From Oscarella lobularis (Eukaryota; Porifera; Homoscleromorpha; Homosclerophorida; Oscarellidae): a stretch of 64,000 nucleotides of DNA. How positions within the stretch are numbered: position 1 is the first letter of the stretch; each line of letters starts with the position of its first letter. The notes below the pieces were generated by a model that saw only the letters and a list, made by a program, of their open reading frames with translations, did no database searches and was not told where the DNA came from. Location of the stretch: contig NC_089176.1 of NCBI RefSeq assembly GCF_947507565.1, forward strand, positions 1,798,001-1,862,000, given 5' to 3'. Both the position numbers and the translations under genes were made by a program. Of this stretch, positions 8,184-19,734 are shown one piece after another.

Positions 8184-11100
8184 TTACTGGTTCATTTCCC
8201 GATTCAGAGATTTCATATTGTCTTTCATGTGCTCCATGTCCACGTACACTATCCATGCGACATCTTGATTCACCGAAGACAACGTTTTCAATTCTCTGCA
8301 GGTAGGAGTTGACATACCATCGTATTTTACCCNNNNNNNNNNNNNNNNNNNNNNNNNNNNNNNNNNNNNNNNNNNNNNNNNNNNNNNNNNNNNNNNNNNN
8401 NNNNNNNNNNNNNNNNNNNNNNNNNNNNNNNNNNNNNNNNNNNNNNNNNNNNNNNNNNNNNNNNNNNNNNNNNNNNNNNNNNNNNNNNNNNNNNNNNNNN
8501 NNNNNNNNNNNNNNNNNNNNNNNNNNNNNNNNATCCATGTAAATATACTGACGTCAATTTGAAAAAGTGTTGCAGTTGCGTGGATTTCAGCTTGGGTTGC
8601 CCAAGCTCCTTCTTGTCGTAGCTTTGAAATGTGAGCTTCATATTCCGTGTTGCAGCAGAACATTTCAAAGACAGACTGGTATTCTGCCATGAAATTAACA
8701 ATCTGTAACCGAAGTGCCAAGTGGTGATCTTCGGTTCCAAATGCTGCTTTCGACACTGTTCGAAAGTAGCAGTTTCCGTCTCCTACTATCGATTCTCGCT
8801 TGCGCCCCATTTGAAGCAGAAACGGATTCGGAGACGGTGGAGTAGTGGTCCGGCGTTTCTTTGCAGCCGGTGGTAACGGCACACTTGTGCGGGCACGACT
8901 CGCACGTTTGCTTTTAGGTTTGGGAACAGGGGCTTTTTTAGCCGCTGTCTTAGTCACTTTGACCGCACCAGTATCAATTTTGTCCGTGTCTTTGTCATTG
9001 TCTGCGATCATTTTTTTGCTGTATGTGTGATCGCTATGCTCTTCTTTGTCAATTACTGATTCTTCATTTTCCAGATGTTTAAAAAACTCTTTAATATCAT
9101 CTGGAACAGTATCGTTGCTATTTCCGGCCAACGATTGAAACGTTTTTTCAGTGCGCCTAGCTAGACCATCTAGGCGCTTGTCTTCGTTCAATCGCTGTTT
9201 ATAGCTTTTTGATTTGCTCAAATTAGAAATTCGAGCGTAATCAAAGCCTTGAATTAGGCAATGATTAATATGAAGCACTCTGGAAAATCCCACGTAGGTT
9301 ATTCCAGGTGCAAATTCGCGCTTGCCTATGTCAATAACCGCACGATCTAGTGTGAGACCTTGCGATTTGTGCACGGTGACAGCCCATGCCAATTGAATTG
9401 GTAGCTGTCGCCGCTTGCATGAACTCTTTCTATTGCCCGTTGAACTGGGCTATGTGCGCTCGATTGGGCATATGGGAACGCAGCGTTCTCCGCCCCATGT
9501 CGGGCCGTCGTATTTGTCCATTTGAACAACGACAGCTGTTGGAAGTGCTGGCGGTTTTGCACCGGGTTGGTACAAAATTGCCACTACGTATCCCATCGAT
9601 CCGTTGACCAAGCCCATCTCGGTCCAGAGATTCGATGTGAGCATAACACGCGCGCCTTCGCAAAGACGAACTCGTGCGTAAAGTCCGCCAGCGTCTTCTT
9701 CATTGGCATTTTTCGCCTCGGTGCAGTTGTGATCGGCGTTAATCACAGCCACCGGTTTGTTTGAATTCTTCAAGCAATTGAAGTTGAACTCAGCTACATT
9801 CTCTCTGCACGCAAATAGCCAAACTGCATCGCGGAAAGACGTCTTTACGTCTCCCAGCTGATCGTGCCGTGCAAAGTTACGTGACATATACAGATCGTTC
9901 CAGTCCTCGTACGACGGGCAACCGTCGCGAAGCCTTTGCAAGGCGTCGCGAAACTTTATCTGTAGCTCGTCGTTACCGGACTGGCGAATGATTTTCGTCA
10001 GCTGTACGACAACGTCAAACGTCATATACAGCTGACGGCCTTGATTAGTCGCGGATCCTTCGGTTGCCGCGCTTCGGTACAAAGGAGAGTCACCAACAGG
10101 TGGCAACTGTCCCATGTCTCCGAAAAATATTAGAGATATTCCACCGAACGACTCGCAAGCTCCCTGCGGCAGCGCTTGGCAGAGGCGCCGGTGGATAAGT
10201 GACAGCTGATGCCGTCCCACCATCGACATTTCGTCGATGATCAAATATCGTACGTCTTCGAACCTCTCTTGCAGGTCTCTAAGAGAAGGTCCTTGAACGT
10301 CAGAAAATGACGTCTTCTGCAAAGGAATGCGTAGAAGCGAGTGGAGCGTTTGTCCACCAATATTAAATGCTGCAACACCAGTAGGTGCTGCAAGTATGCA
10401 TTCGCTTCCGAGCATTTCCTTTATGCAATTTATTAGATATGACTTTCCGGTTCCAGCGGAACCGCAAACAATCATTCGAAGCGGCTTGCATTCGAAGCCG
10501 CTTTTTGTCAACTCGTTGTGGCTGCGAACAATATCGTACGCTAATTTCTGATTGCCTTGAAGAAGGCTTGAATCGGCAGCCGCAACGAGATCCTTTTTAG
10601 ATGAAGTGCTTTTTTTACGCGCTTCCGTCACAAATTTTGGAGCCTCTGACAACGGTGGAAACTGCGCAAGTTTTTCCGACCAGTTGTAGTGAGCGAGATC
10701 TCCTTGATTAAACTCGGAATCTCTTGTGTCGTCCTCGTCAAAGTCATCGGCTGAATTGGGAGGACGGCACAATTTCATCCAGTCATCTTGATCTCGGATC
10801 TTTTTCTGCCCAAGATCTTTCTCTTCGTCTTTCTGTGCCTTATTTGGATCTTCCTCTGTCTCTTCAAAAGGCATTTGAATATTGACTATTGATTCAATAT
10901 CTTCCATCAGTTCAATTCTATTGACCAACTTCTTGCTGGCCGTTCGAATGAACTTTTTGAAAGCTTTTGTGGAAGGCAGAGGAATGGTTTCACCGTCTGT
11001 ATCGGTAATCTCATTCTCTGCTTCCTCTTCTTCAATAGTCAAATGGTCCAGCTTACGAAAAGGTTTGAATTTCATCAACTGATAGTAACAGTACTTTTCG

Positions 11101-14100
11101 TACTGTTCCTTGTTTGACTTATTGCAAAGGATTCGCGGGGCTACACGAACGACTACAGACTTGTGTCTGCGCACTGTTTTACCCTTTGCGTTTATATAGT
11201 AGTCAGAGACGTAGTCCAGTAGACAAACGTCTTCAATTTCTACCGGACGTCTCATGTACTCTTCTATTACTGTTGGAAGCGTTGCAGTTCGCCCTGGCTT
11301 TGCAGCCGGATCGACTTCCCGCTTATTCTCTAAAAAGAGCGTTTTGAATTCGCGAGTAGACGTCACCAGCTTTTCGCCCATAATTAGATGGCAAGTTTCC
11401 TGTGCTGAATAGTCGCGCTCGCCAACGGTTTTCATAAGCAATTTGGAAACGACCTTTCGAGCCGGATCAGCCGTTGACATTGTCTCTGTAATCATCTTAA
11501 ACGTTTCCTTCAGCGTTGCTGATTGCGGCTCGCTTTTTGTTGCGTATTTTGCGATATACTTACCGACAGCGTATGGGCTGACGATAACTTGCATGTCAAC
11601 ATTCGCTCGCCAACCTTCCAGCTGGAAGCGATTGTGACTGTTTACGCGAGGATCGTTGCGCTTGTGTTCTATCTCCGCCTCGGTATGTTGCTCCGGCTTT
11701 CCGAAAGGAGAAATTTCCAGTGTCGTTTCTTTTCTCAGCGTTTTTGGAAACCCGAAACGACACACGGACTCTCCAATTAAATTTGTTTTAAGGCAAGTCG
11801 TTTGCTTGCACTCTGTGTGGCGCTCAACAGTGGCTATCAGGCGCTTGTAATCAGCGTCATAATCGCTAATGTCGGCCCACTTTTCATGGCACGGATGATT
11901 GCCTTTCTTTGTTTGCGGCATTTCTCCTTTGCCTTCTTCGTCGAAAGAAGGATTCATTGTCGACACAAGCCAATCGGCAAAGTCGACAATTTCTTGGCCT
12001 TCTTCCCTTAGAATCTCTTTCATTCTCTCTTCGTTTGGTTCATCGTCTTTGCTAAGTTGAAACTCGGGGTAATCCTTTATGGGACGAGTTATCTCTTCGC
12101 AATCAGGAGCATCCCGAATCCAACCGACGCCGTGCATGTGAGCACTGCCACGATGCTGGTATTCTATGCGAGCCCAATAGTCTGTAAAGCAGTAGACGTT
12201 TGCCATAATATTATGCAAATAGTCAGTGGCTCGTTTAGTAAATAGCCAATCGGCTAGCATGGGATTGCTGTTCAGAGTTTCGTTTCGATCTCTATACTCT
12301 GCATGCAATTCCTCTGCCGTTTTATCCGGACTATAATGCGCTGCCAAATTGAAAAACTCGGGCCAATGCAAATCAGCTGCGCTCAGAGTAAAAAAGCAGC
12401 TTGGCGAACCGAGCTTTTCCATCATAGCAAAAAGATTTTTCTTCTGCATGTTCCAATACTGTTTTGTACCGTGCAGACTTTTGCCAAAGTGGACAACTTT
12501 GTTAGCAAAATGAGGAATTTTCTCCGACGTTTTTGTCATCTCTCGGAGTTCCTCAACGGTGAGGGCTGCATCGCTCGGATTTTGTTTGACAAAAACCCGA
12601 GCTGTTTCTAACGCCCGCCACCTCATCATGGTATTCAGAGCAAAATACCTGAAACGCGGATGCCGAGCAAAACGCCCGTCTTTATACCGCATTATGTGTT
12701 TCAGGTATTCGCCCAACGTAACAGACCTTAATCGGGGACTACGGAAGTCTCCTGCTCCCGTTGGAAATAACGCCGGAAAGGCTTGCGTAAAGTAGCCTTC
12801 CGTCGTAAACTCACTAATAGGATTACTACCGTATGTGGGCCAGCTCATATGGTCCTGCTGGTCACCATTTTCCTTGGAGCTATCTCCTTTCTCTTCCACC
12901 TGTTCATCGGCAGACTTGTTTCCAAGACTGTCGATAAACTTATCAAGCTTTTGTCTTTCTGTTAGGTTTAATGCTGCGGAAGGCAAGACAGAATGCGAAA
13001 AGTGGACTGCATCGTCCTCCTCTTCATTCGTGTCTTCTTGTTCTTTTGCCTCGTCAGCATTAGCACCAACAGGAGAAATATCTTCAAAGGAGGCATCTTC
13101 ATTATCCGCTCTAATCACATGAAGATCTTCAAGTTCTCCATCTTCAGGAAGAGCTTCTAATGCCTCGGAATCTATCTCTATGTTCTCGTAATACTTGTTG
13201 TTTCTTTTCAAGTTTACGAGTGCCTCGAGAACTCGTTGTCGCCTTACGCGGAAGTCATTCACCTTACCGGAATTGCGCGTCTGGCGAACAACGACCATTC
13301 CCAAATTACTCTTTGTTCTAGGCAGACGGGTCAAAACCGACTGCACATTTTGGGGCAAATTTAGCACGTGACCGCGGTATCCAAATTGCCGTCCGGCCGG
13401 CAATCTGAAAATGTGCATCATAGGTGCAATTTGCGCTATGAGCATTTCTTCGACAACTGATAAATCCTTAAGAGGCGGTGGAACACGCCCAGGATTCATG
13501 TTGTTGTCGGATGTAAGAAGGCCTACCCAACCGTTTCCTTGGTCAGTTGTGCACTGCTTGCACATTTGTGTGCTGTACTTTACGTCCAAAGTGGGCCACG
13601 ACTCCTCGCACGAAACACACGTATGGAAGGTTAGACCTTCCATGCGTTTGTGAAATGTGTCTAAGCGAGGATAATGTGCAGATGCAAATTCATCTTGCGT
13701 CGCCCACTCTTTCCAAAAAGGGACCCTTTCCTCGCCCATTTCACCTGATTTTTCACGAAGAGCAGCTTCCTGCCTCTTTCGTCGCTTTCTTTGCGCTTCC
13801 ATATCGTTTCGAAACTGCTTTTCATTCGCAGTCACTTCTCGTCTTTTAGCCGACTTGCGCTTTGAATCAGCTAAAAGACGCTTTTGGCGTTCTTCCGGCC
13901 TTTCATTTTCTCTTCGAAGAGACTTGACCATAGCGCCACGTGACAGACGCTCTTTGCGCTCTTCTGGCGTTTCATTATCTCTTTGAAGAGACTTGCTAAT
14001 GGCGTCACGTGACAGACGCTCTTTGCGTTCTTCCGGCATTTCATTATCTCTTTGGACGGAATTTCTAGCCGCGTTACGCGACAGGCGCTCTTGGCGTTCT

Positions 14101-14375
14101 TCTGGCGTTTCTGCTCTTCGTTCTGCCTGGTGGCTTTCGACGTCCTTCCTTCTGCGAGCCAATGTCTCCTCGACACTTTCGGAAGACCTCTTCCGACGTA
14201 TTCTAAAGAGAGCATTGCATTTTTCGGACTCGTTCTGCGCGTCAGACTGATTTAGACGATGAGTTCGCCTTCGTTCGCGAGCGAGTCGCCTTTGTCTTGA
14301 ACAGGGGGATTCCCCTGAAGTGCCTTCGTATTTGTGCGACTTTTCATTCGTAAGCGGCAGCAAAGCCTGCCGCAT
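8184..14375 (-). pseudogene. Helitron Rep/Helicase with OTU domain
   Basis: This is a rolling-circle transposase. In order on the minus strand it has a basic Arg/Glu-rich leader with four RxSR...EERKERLSR-like repeats, Cys pairs (about 13555-13620), and the Rep/Helitron N domain with the HUH-type motif HRGSAHMHG (near 12140) and the two-tyrosine motif YAVGKYIAKY (near 11550). A PIF1-type helicase follows, with Walker A GSAGTGKS (near 10460), IIDEMSMVG and GDMGQLPPVGD, and then the late motif [15 protein letters not shown] (near 9370). After a linker comes an OTU-type cysteine-protease start, [12 protein letters not shown] (near 8780). The only in-frame break I find is a TAG at 9447-9449 between helicase motifs; the frame is otherwise continuous for about 2060 codons apart from a 200-N gap in the OTU part. 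It probably died recently. Confidence 0.92.
8333..8532. other. Assembly gap of 200 N
   Basis: A run of exactly 200 N bases falls inside the OTU domain of the Helitron. The round length suggests a placeholder for a gap of unknown size, so the catalytic His region of the OTU domain cannot be judged. Confidence 0.97.
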
Positions 14376-14419
14376 TGAAGAGTCGCATGCATTATTTGCC
14401 GAATAAGCAAAAAAATCGG

Positions 14420-14444
14420 CGCGTGCCCACTCAAAGTGGGCGCG
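14420..14444. repeat. Hairpin upstream of Helitron ORF
   Basis: CGCG-T-GCCCAC, a 5-base loop TCAAA, then GTGGGC-GCG forms a short GC-rich hairpin about 45 bases upstream of the Helitron start codon. Short GC hairpins near termini are typical of Helitron-type elements, but I could not define the exact element end, so the role is inferred. Confidence 0.5.
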
Positions 14445-14700
14445 ACGACCGATATCCCGTGAGCTGATTCAACCGCAAACGCATCATCAACGCGGAGCGG
14501 GATCAAGCCCACGCGATCGTTCGCAGTTCGCGAAGCGATCGATTTGATGGTATCTTCATCGGAGAGAGGAGGAGAAAAGCTGGTGTCATTCATTGAGAAG
14601 CTGTGTGACGTCACAATGTAGAGGAGTTCGATGTTGCAAATTACAACGGCCCAGCCATCTCTATTTTCTATCTATGGTGCAGCTACGGCTCTTTGATAAT

Positions 14701-14798
14701 CGATCCTTCGGATCGCTTTTCGAGCGATCCTTCGGATGGCTTTTCGAGCGATCCTTTGGATCGCTTTTCGAGCGATCCTTCGGATCGCTTTTTGAGCG
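14701..14798 (+). repeat. 24-bp tandem repeat, four copies
   Basis: Four copies of a 24-bp unit (CGATCCTTCGGATCGCTTTTCGAG) are each themselves palindromic (GATCC/GGATC, CGAG/GCGAT). It is a minisatellite; ORFs over it are artefacts. Confidence 0.9.
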
Positions 14799-14799
14799 T

Positions 14800-15234
14800 T
14801 GTTTTCGATAGGTCCATTGATCCGGGTGTTCGACTGGCCGGCTGCGTCACAGACACGGTTTTGATTGTGACGTCAGAGCGTGACAATCAAAACTGTCGTT
14901 TCGGTTTCTCAGGGCATTTATGACACGGAAAATAGAACAGATAAATTGGAAATAAGGGTTTCTAAGCATTTTTTCCGTTTATGAAAGAAAAAACGCTTTA
15001 TCCGCGCCGAAAATCGCCTTTTTTGGGGCACCGTTTTGGGCCCTATGTCGCGCATGCGCTTTACAAAGTAAGGGTTTTTCTTATGTGACGTCACAATACC
15101 GAGCGTGACGAACAGACATACAGACAGACAGACAGACACTTCCGGCCTTGAGATCACGTTTGAGAGAGCCTCCCACCGCCGTTATACGGGCTCCACCCGT
15201 ACAACTAAGGTGGTCCGCTCCATTAGTCTCTCGA
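14800..15234. other. Repeat-type intergenic sequence
   Basis: No gene is seen. The stretch contains two TGACGTCA-type sites (about 14868 and 15088), a GAGCGTGACGAACAGA block and a short (ACAG)n run at about 15113-15137. The GTGACG(A/G)ACAGACAGACAG context is common at the ends of dispersed animal repeats, so this is probably the tail of an element whose coding part is absent. Confidence 0.4.
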
Positions 15235-16010
15235 GCTGCGAGAACCAACATACATCACCGGGAAACTGAATAGGAAAAATATATTTTATCTTTTTATGAA
15301 GAAGAAACAAACCGACGAGGCAAGCCAAGACCATTGCTGTTTGCATCTCAAAATTAATGAAGGCATCACTCAGCCCGATATTGAGTAATATGAAAAATAG
15401 CCGAAATGTGAAGACCATAATATATGAGAAAACGAAGGAAATCGCAACCGTTTTATGGAAAATGATGAAATTATATGGGCCTGTAGCCATCCATCACTCT
15501 TTGACATCCCAGACAAGAAAAAGAGCCGAAGAAGACTTCAAAGATGGAGCAGTCAATACTGTAATAGCGACAATAGGATTTGGAATGGTTGGTGTGTCGC
15601 TAACATAACAAAAAAATTCATTCAAATTTTGCTTAGAGCATTGACATCCCCGACGTTTGATCTTTTACGGAATCCCTGAAAGCATCTCTCAACTATTTCA
15701 GGTACAGACGACTCTGGTATGCACATGACATAAGAGGAACATTTGCAGATGTTCGGCAGAGCCGGTCGGGATGAACATTCCTTTCTACTCTACAGCCTTA
15801 AAAGTCTTCAGGGTCGAGACGTACGCGAAACAAAATGCATAAGGAAGAAGTTTCTACATTCCCTCAACTCTACGTACACTGAAGACGAGCAAGAAGACGA
15901 CAGCTGCTGTAGTCACTGTGACTACACTTCCGCCGATCCAAATGGCTTCTTTACGTTTGAAAAGAGCCTGATCAGGGACAGCTTCGAAAAAGAAAATTTC
16001 AGTTCCTAAG
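15235..16010 (+). pseudogene. RecQ-like helicase relic, C-terminal half
   Basis: This is a broken second copy of the helicase carried by the DNA transposon at 16549-21554, on the opposite strand. It starts with a degenerate PNRKNIFYLF block (about 15260-15290). Motif IV/V text follows (IHHSLTSQTRKRAEEDFKDG, then an IATIGFGMVGVSL stretch), then motif VI (FGRAGRDEHS, near 15755), then the Cys-containing RecQ zinc-binding region near 15830-15950 and DPNGFFTF. The same blocks occur in the same order in the minus-strand helicase at 19735-21342. Stops and frame changes show it is dead. The N-terminal half is missing. Confidence 0.75.
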
Positions 16011-16380
16011 AGAGCAATTACGGTACAAATTAAGGTTAATTTCAGCCTCTTTGACAGCACTTATTTAAATTCCGAAGACGACTTGCAAAACTTTCCCGGA
16101 GTTCAAGATTGGTATGTGAGCGACCTCTTCAGAATGCTTTTGCCGTGGATAGGAGAGCGACACACGATACCTTTACAAGATTGTACTAATACATGAGGAT
16201 CATCCCAATTCGAAGTGCCAGAGATTATTTGTAAATAACTAAGAAGACAGTCACGGTCACTCTCCTTCGTCACCCTTGCTGACGACGTCGTCGTCATCGT
16301 CGTCAACAGAAAGCTCGCTTCGTTTCGTAAGTAGAAAACTTTTGAGCCATCCCTTCTCTTTCTTCCTTCGTAAGACCTCG
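16011..16380. other. No gene recognised
   Basis: I see no supported gene between the helicase relic and the Gypsy fragment. A short GACGACGTCGTCGTCATCGTCGTC microsatellite-like stretch lies at about 16282-16305. Confidence 0.4.
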
Positions 16381-16539
16381 TTACGCGTAGTAGACTGGAC
16401 GGCCTTGTTGAAGCATAGTCACTCCGAGTCCATCTTGAGAGGCGTCGCACTGTAGTGTAATCGGCTTTTTGGCGTCGTAGTAGGCAAGAACCGGTGCTTC
16501 CGTAACCAACTTTTTCACCTCTTCAAAGGATTTTGTGTG
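16381..16539 (-). pseudogene. Gypsy RNase H start (split part)
   Basis: On the minus strand this encodes the junction between reverse transcriptase and RNase H of a Ty3/Gypsy polyprotein: an APVLAYYDAKKPITLQCDAS stretch followed by GLGVTMLQQGRPVYYA, the family's first RNase H strand with its catalytic Asp. It is the continuation of the reverse transcriptase at 21564-22640; the 5-kb DNA transposon sits exactly between them. Recognisable coding ends near 16385, so the rest of RNase H and the integrase are missing. Confidence 0.88.
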
Positions 16540-16837
16540 GTCCGCCGTTAGCCTCGCAAGCCAGTCCCTTCTCCCTGATCTCCCGTATAACACGGTAGGG
16601 GAGAAGGGCCTGGTACCACTCGTCTGCGTCATGGGCAGGGTGTGGCCCACTGTGTCTGGATTACAATAACTTAGTTAGTCGCCGATGACATCACACGCGC
16701 GTACGTTAGAAGTAGCTATGGAGTCCCGCGGAGAACGATCGCAGTGCACTGTACGACTTTTGTGTGCTTTATTGGCCACAAATTAACGCATTTTTTGTGA
16801 TCAGTACAGTTTCGGCAGCGTTGACGACGCAGTTCCC

Positions 16838-19315
16838 ATGTCTGACCTGCATCGAGCAATCCGCTTTTCGTCAAGTCTTAGTGATCGGGAAGCAGCTGTT
16901 ATAGTACAGCAGGCCTTTCCCGGCATCGAAAGAACGGAAGAGCGGAAACGAGTACTACTACTCTGGAATAGCTGAGAATGGCCCCAAATGCCAAGGTAGT
17001 TTTGTAGGACGTGTAGTTTTGACCTTTGGCATTTTGTTTTTACAGTACTGGACTGGGCTAAGCTGACGGCAGCTCTGACTGACGAGGTTGAAAGCGTTGT
17101 CCGAGCCTTCCGCGGAAGAGATCGCTGCCCCTTTCCTTCGACTGGGCGGCATACCAGGCTGAACTGCTTGAGTACTGCCCAAAGCTTTACAACCTAATTG
17201 AAGCACTTATTTTGCCACCTGTTCGTTACGGAAAAGACCTGGAGGGCAGCGACACTTCAGATAGCGTTTTCCACATTCTGTCTCTGTTGCTGAAAAATCG
17301 ATGCCAGCGTTTCTCTCAACTGCCTGCCTTGACTTCCCTGATGCTGATCGGGAAAGGTAGCAGTCGTCAGGTGTCCAAAATTTCTTAAAAATCTGTCGTT
17401 TGCTAACCCCATTTACTGCAGGTTATAAACGACCTTAACATAATAGGAGTCGCTAACTCATACACTCAGTCCTGGAGGTGTCTGAAGGAGATGGCGAAAG
17501 ATACAAAGGCCAAGGTCAGCGAAATAACTGGCCCTATCATATGGGCATAGGACAACCTAAACATTACTAAAAGAGTTCGACATGAACGGGCAGGTAAATA
17601 TTTGATTCGCCGCATTATTATTCGACCTTAGTTGACTTTCAGCGCATCATCTTGACATGTGGAACATGACCACCCGTCTCGTCATTCATATTGAGAACGT
17701 TGATCCAATAGTAGCAGTCGAACAGAACGTTAGTACAATCCATATAGTACAATCCATAACTAAACCCAACATTGTACCTTACCGATTTAGAGGCCTCTTC
17801 AAACTCAACTTGACGTTAGTGACATTGTACCACGTGACTCTGACAAACAGGAATTGACCCTGGCAGGGATTCAGTACATTATGCGTTTCATGTGCCATAA
17901 TTTTCCATCGCTCACTCATCTTCTCTCCTGCTGTCCGACGTTGTCTCCTTTCAAGTTGCCACGCAAAGCCAGAGTGCAGGCACTTGAAATCGTAGACGCA
18001 AACGAAGGAAGAAAAGATGAGAATATTCGGGTGTTAGAGAGTTTGGTGGCTGACCTTGGGAAGGATGACTCTAGTCCAGTAGTACGTTTCTACCCTGACT
18101 GTCTCAGCAGTATTGTCTGAATCTGAACTAGGTTGTTTGTGGTGATCAACTCACCTGTAAGAACATCCGTGGGGCAAAACGTCTTCGTCTTCCCGAAGAA
18201 AATGATCTGAAATCTCTTCAATGGGCAAAAGAGTCTCCTGGTAGAACATAGATGCAAAGTAGGGCAAAGAACCAATAGTATTTATAGGCGACTTTCATTT
18301 CACGTGGGAGTGCCTTGCTTTGAGTCTTCAAACGCTGTGGGGATCCGCACAATGTGAAGGAACAATTTCATACACTTCAAAGAACTTCTTGACCTAACAA
18401 TGGTTGACAAGACAGGAAAGAAGTTCCAGCCATCAGACGAATTTTTTATTCAGGTTGGCAACATGCTCAGCTGTTAGTGACACTGCCACGTTTTACCTGT
18501 AGGTTTTTCACGTCCATCTGCAGTTTGCAAGATATTAGAAGTAGATGACAAGGGCAGCAACATCGTCGGGCCAGTATCTCAGGAATGGCTCCGTGAAAAA
18601 GCTGAAGTCGTATTCAAACGTACGTTCGCCATACGCGACCCTCCTTTCCCTAATGCAGCGGCCGACGACGAAGTGTACGCGTACCATCGATGCCTACTGC
18701 ACATGGGATTCTTATACATTCATTTACGCGAGTGCATCAAATATGAAAATGGCCCCGGAATAATTCGCATGTGGAGATATTGGCTGCTGCATTTTCTCGG
18801 CGGTGGAAAGCACAACTATGCAGTAGAGGCGGCAAATTTCTTAGCAAATATGGCGGCAGACTGGTCTCCTGAGACCGTATACATCAACACTCACCATAGA
18901 ACCGTGAATATGGTCGGTCAACCAGGCCATGGAAAACCCATCGATCAACTTGTCGAACATTACAATCTGTGAGTATTACAGTAGGTGTTACGTATTAATC
19001 ATTCTCTCATACCGTCTGTCAGACAGATTAAGAACGCCGTTCGCTGCAGTGGGTCAAATCTTACCAAAAATCACGTAGCTCTTGTCTCGCAAGTCGCCTT
19101 CGTCCTTATGGATGCTGTAAAAAAGATGGACAATGTTTTTGGGTCATCAAAGATGTCTTCACATACTATGCGGCAATGCAGTGACGACGTCAAAAAGATG
19201 TGCGCAGTTTTGATTGAGAAAAGATTGGTTGTAGAGAGGGAAGGCCGTCGTATGATAAAAGGGGAATTCAAAGACCCTCGGCGCGCGGGAATTATGAAAA
19301 TAGAGACCGGATAGC
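16838..19315 (+). pseudogene. DUF6589-type transposase, multi-exon, broken
   Basis: This is the putative transposase of the 5-kb element. The start ATG at 16838 gives MSDLHRAIRFSSSLSDREA. Recognisable blocks follow: a conserved DNLNITKRVRHER segment (about 17560-17590), GDQLTCKNIRGAKRLR (about 18140-18180), then after a short intron (about 18240-18290) PGDFHFTWECLAL, a LLHFLGGGKHNYAVEA block (about 18790-18830) and the hallmark VGQPGHGKPIDQLVEHYNL (about 18912-18970). A last helical exon ends at a stop near 19312. These match my memory of the DUF6589 family in animal and fungal repeats. Defects are a TAG just before DNLNI where a Trp is expected, and frame shifts near 17140 and 18370. The copy looks inactive. 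Confidence 0.75.
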
Positions 19316-19734
19316 TGGCCGACTTTTTAAAGAAATCGTCCAAAATCTGTGATTCAGATATTGAATTAGACCGGTCTGAACTTGAAGACAGGGTGAGTAG
19401 CGTCGCTGACTTACCATTGTAAACATGAGTTTGTGACATCAGCAAGAGGAGATGTGTCCGCAGGGTAAATGTCATGCTCTTTTTTGTACGTGCTTAGAAC
19501 CTGGAACAGTGACGACGCAAAGCGTGGCTGTAAATGTGGAATAACCCTTTTGACGTCAGACAATGTCGCGACTCTTTCAGCGACAGACATGATATATTGT
19601 AGAAGAGCGTTGCTCGCCACGGCTTCCGATCCAATACAGGTCATCCCAGCAAGCTGCGCTTGCTGCCTTCTCCACGACACTAGCATGTGTGACAGAATTG
19701 GACACAGGTTTGTCTAAAATTTCACACCAAACAC

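Noticed and set aside
9386-14255. Many plus-strand ORFs of 60-106 codons
   Set aside because: All are shadows of the 1641-codon Helitron frame on the minus strand.
14593-14811. Repetitive FERSFGSLFERSFG ORF
   Set aside because: It only reads through the 24-bp tandem repeat, whose length (divisible by three) keeps any frame open.
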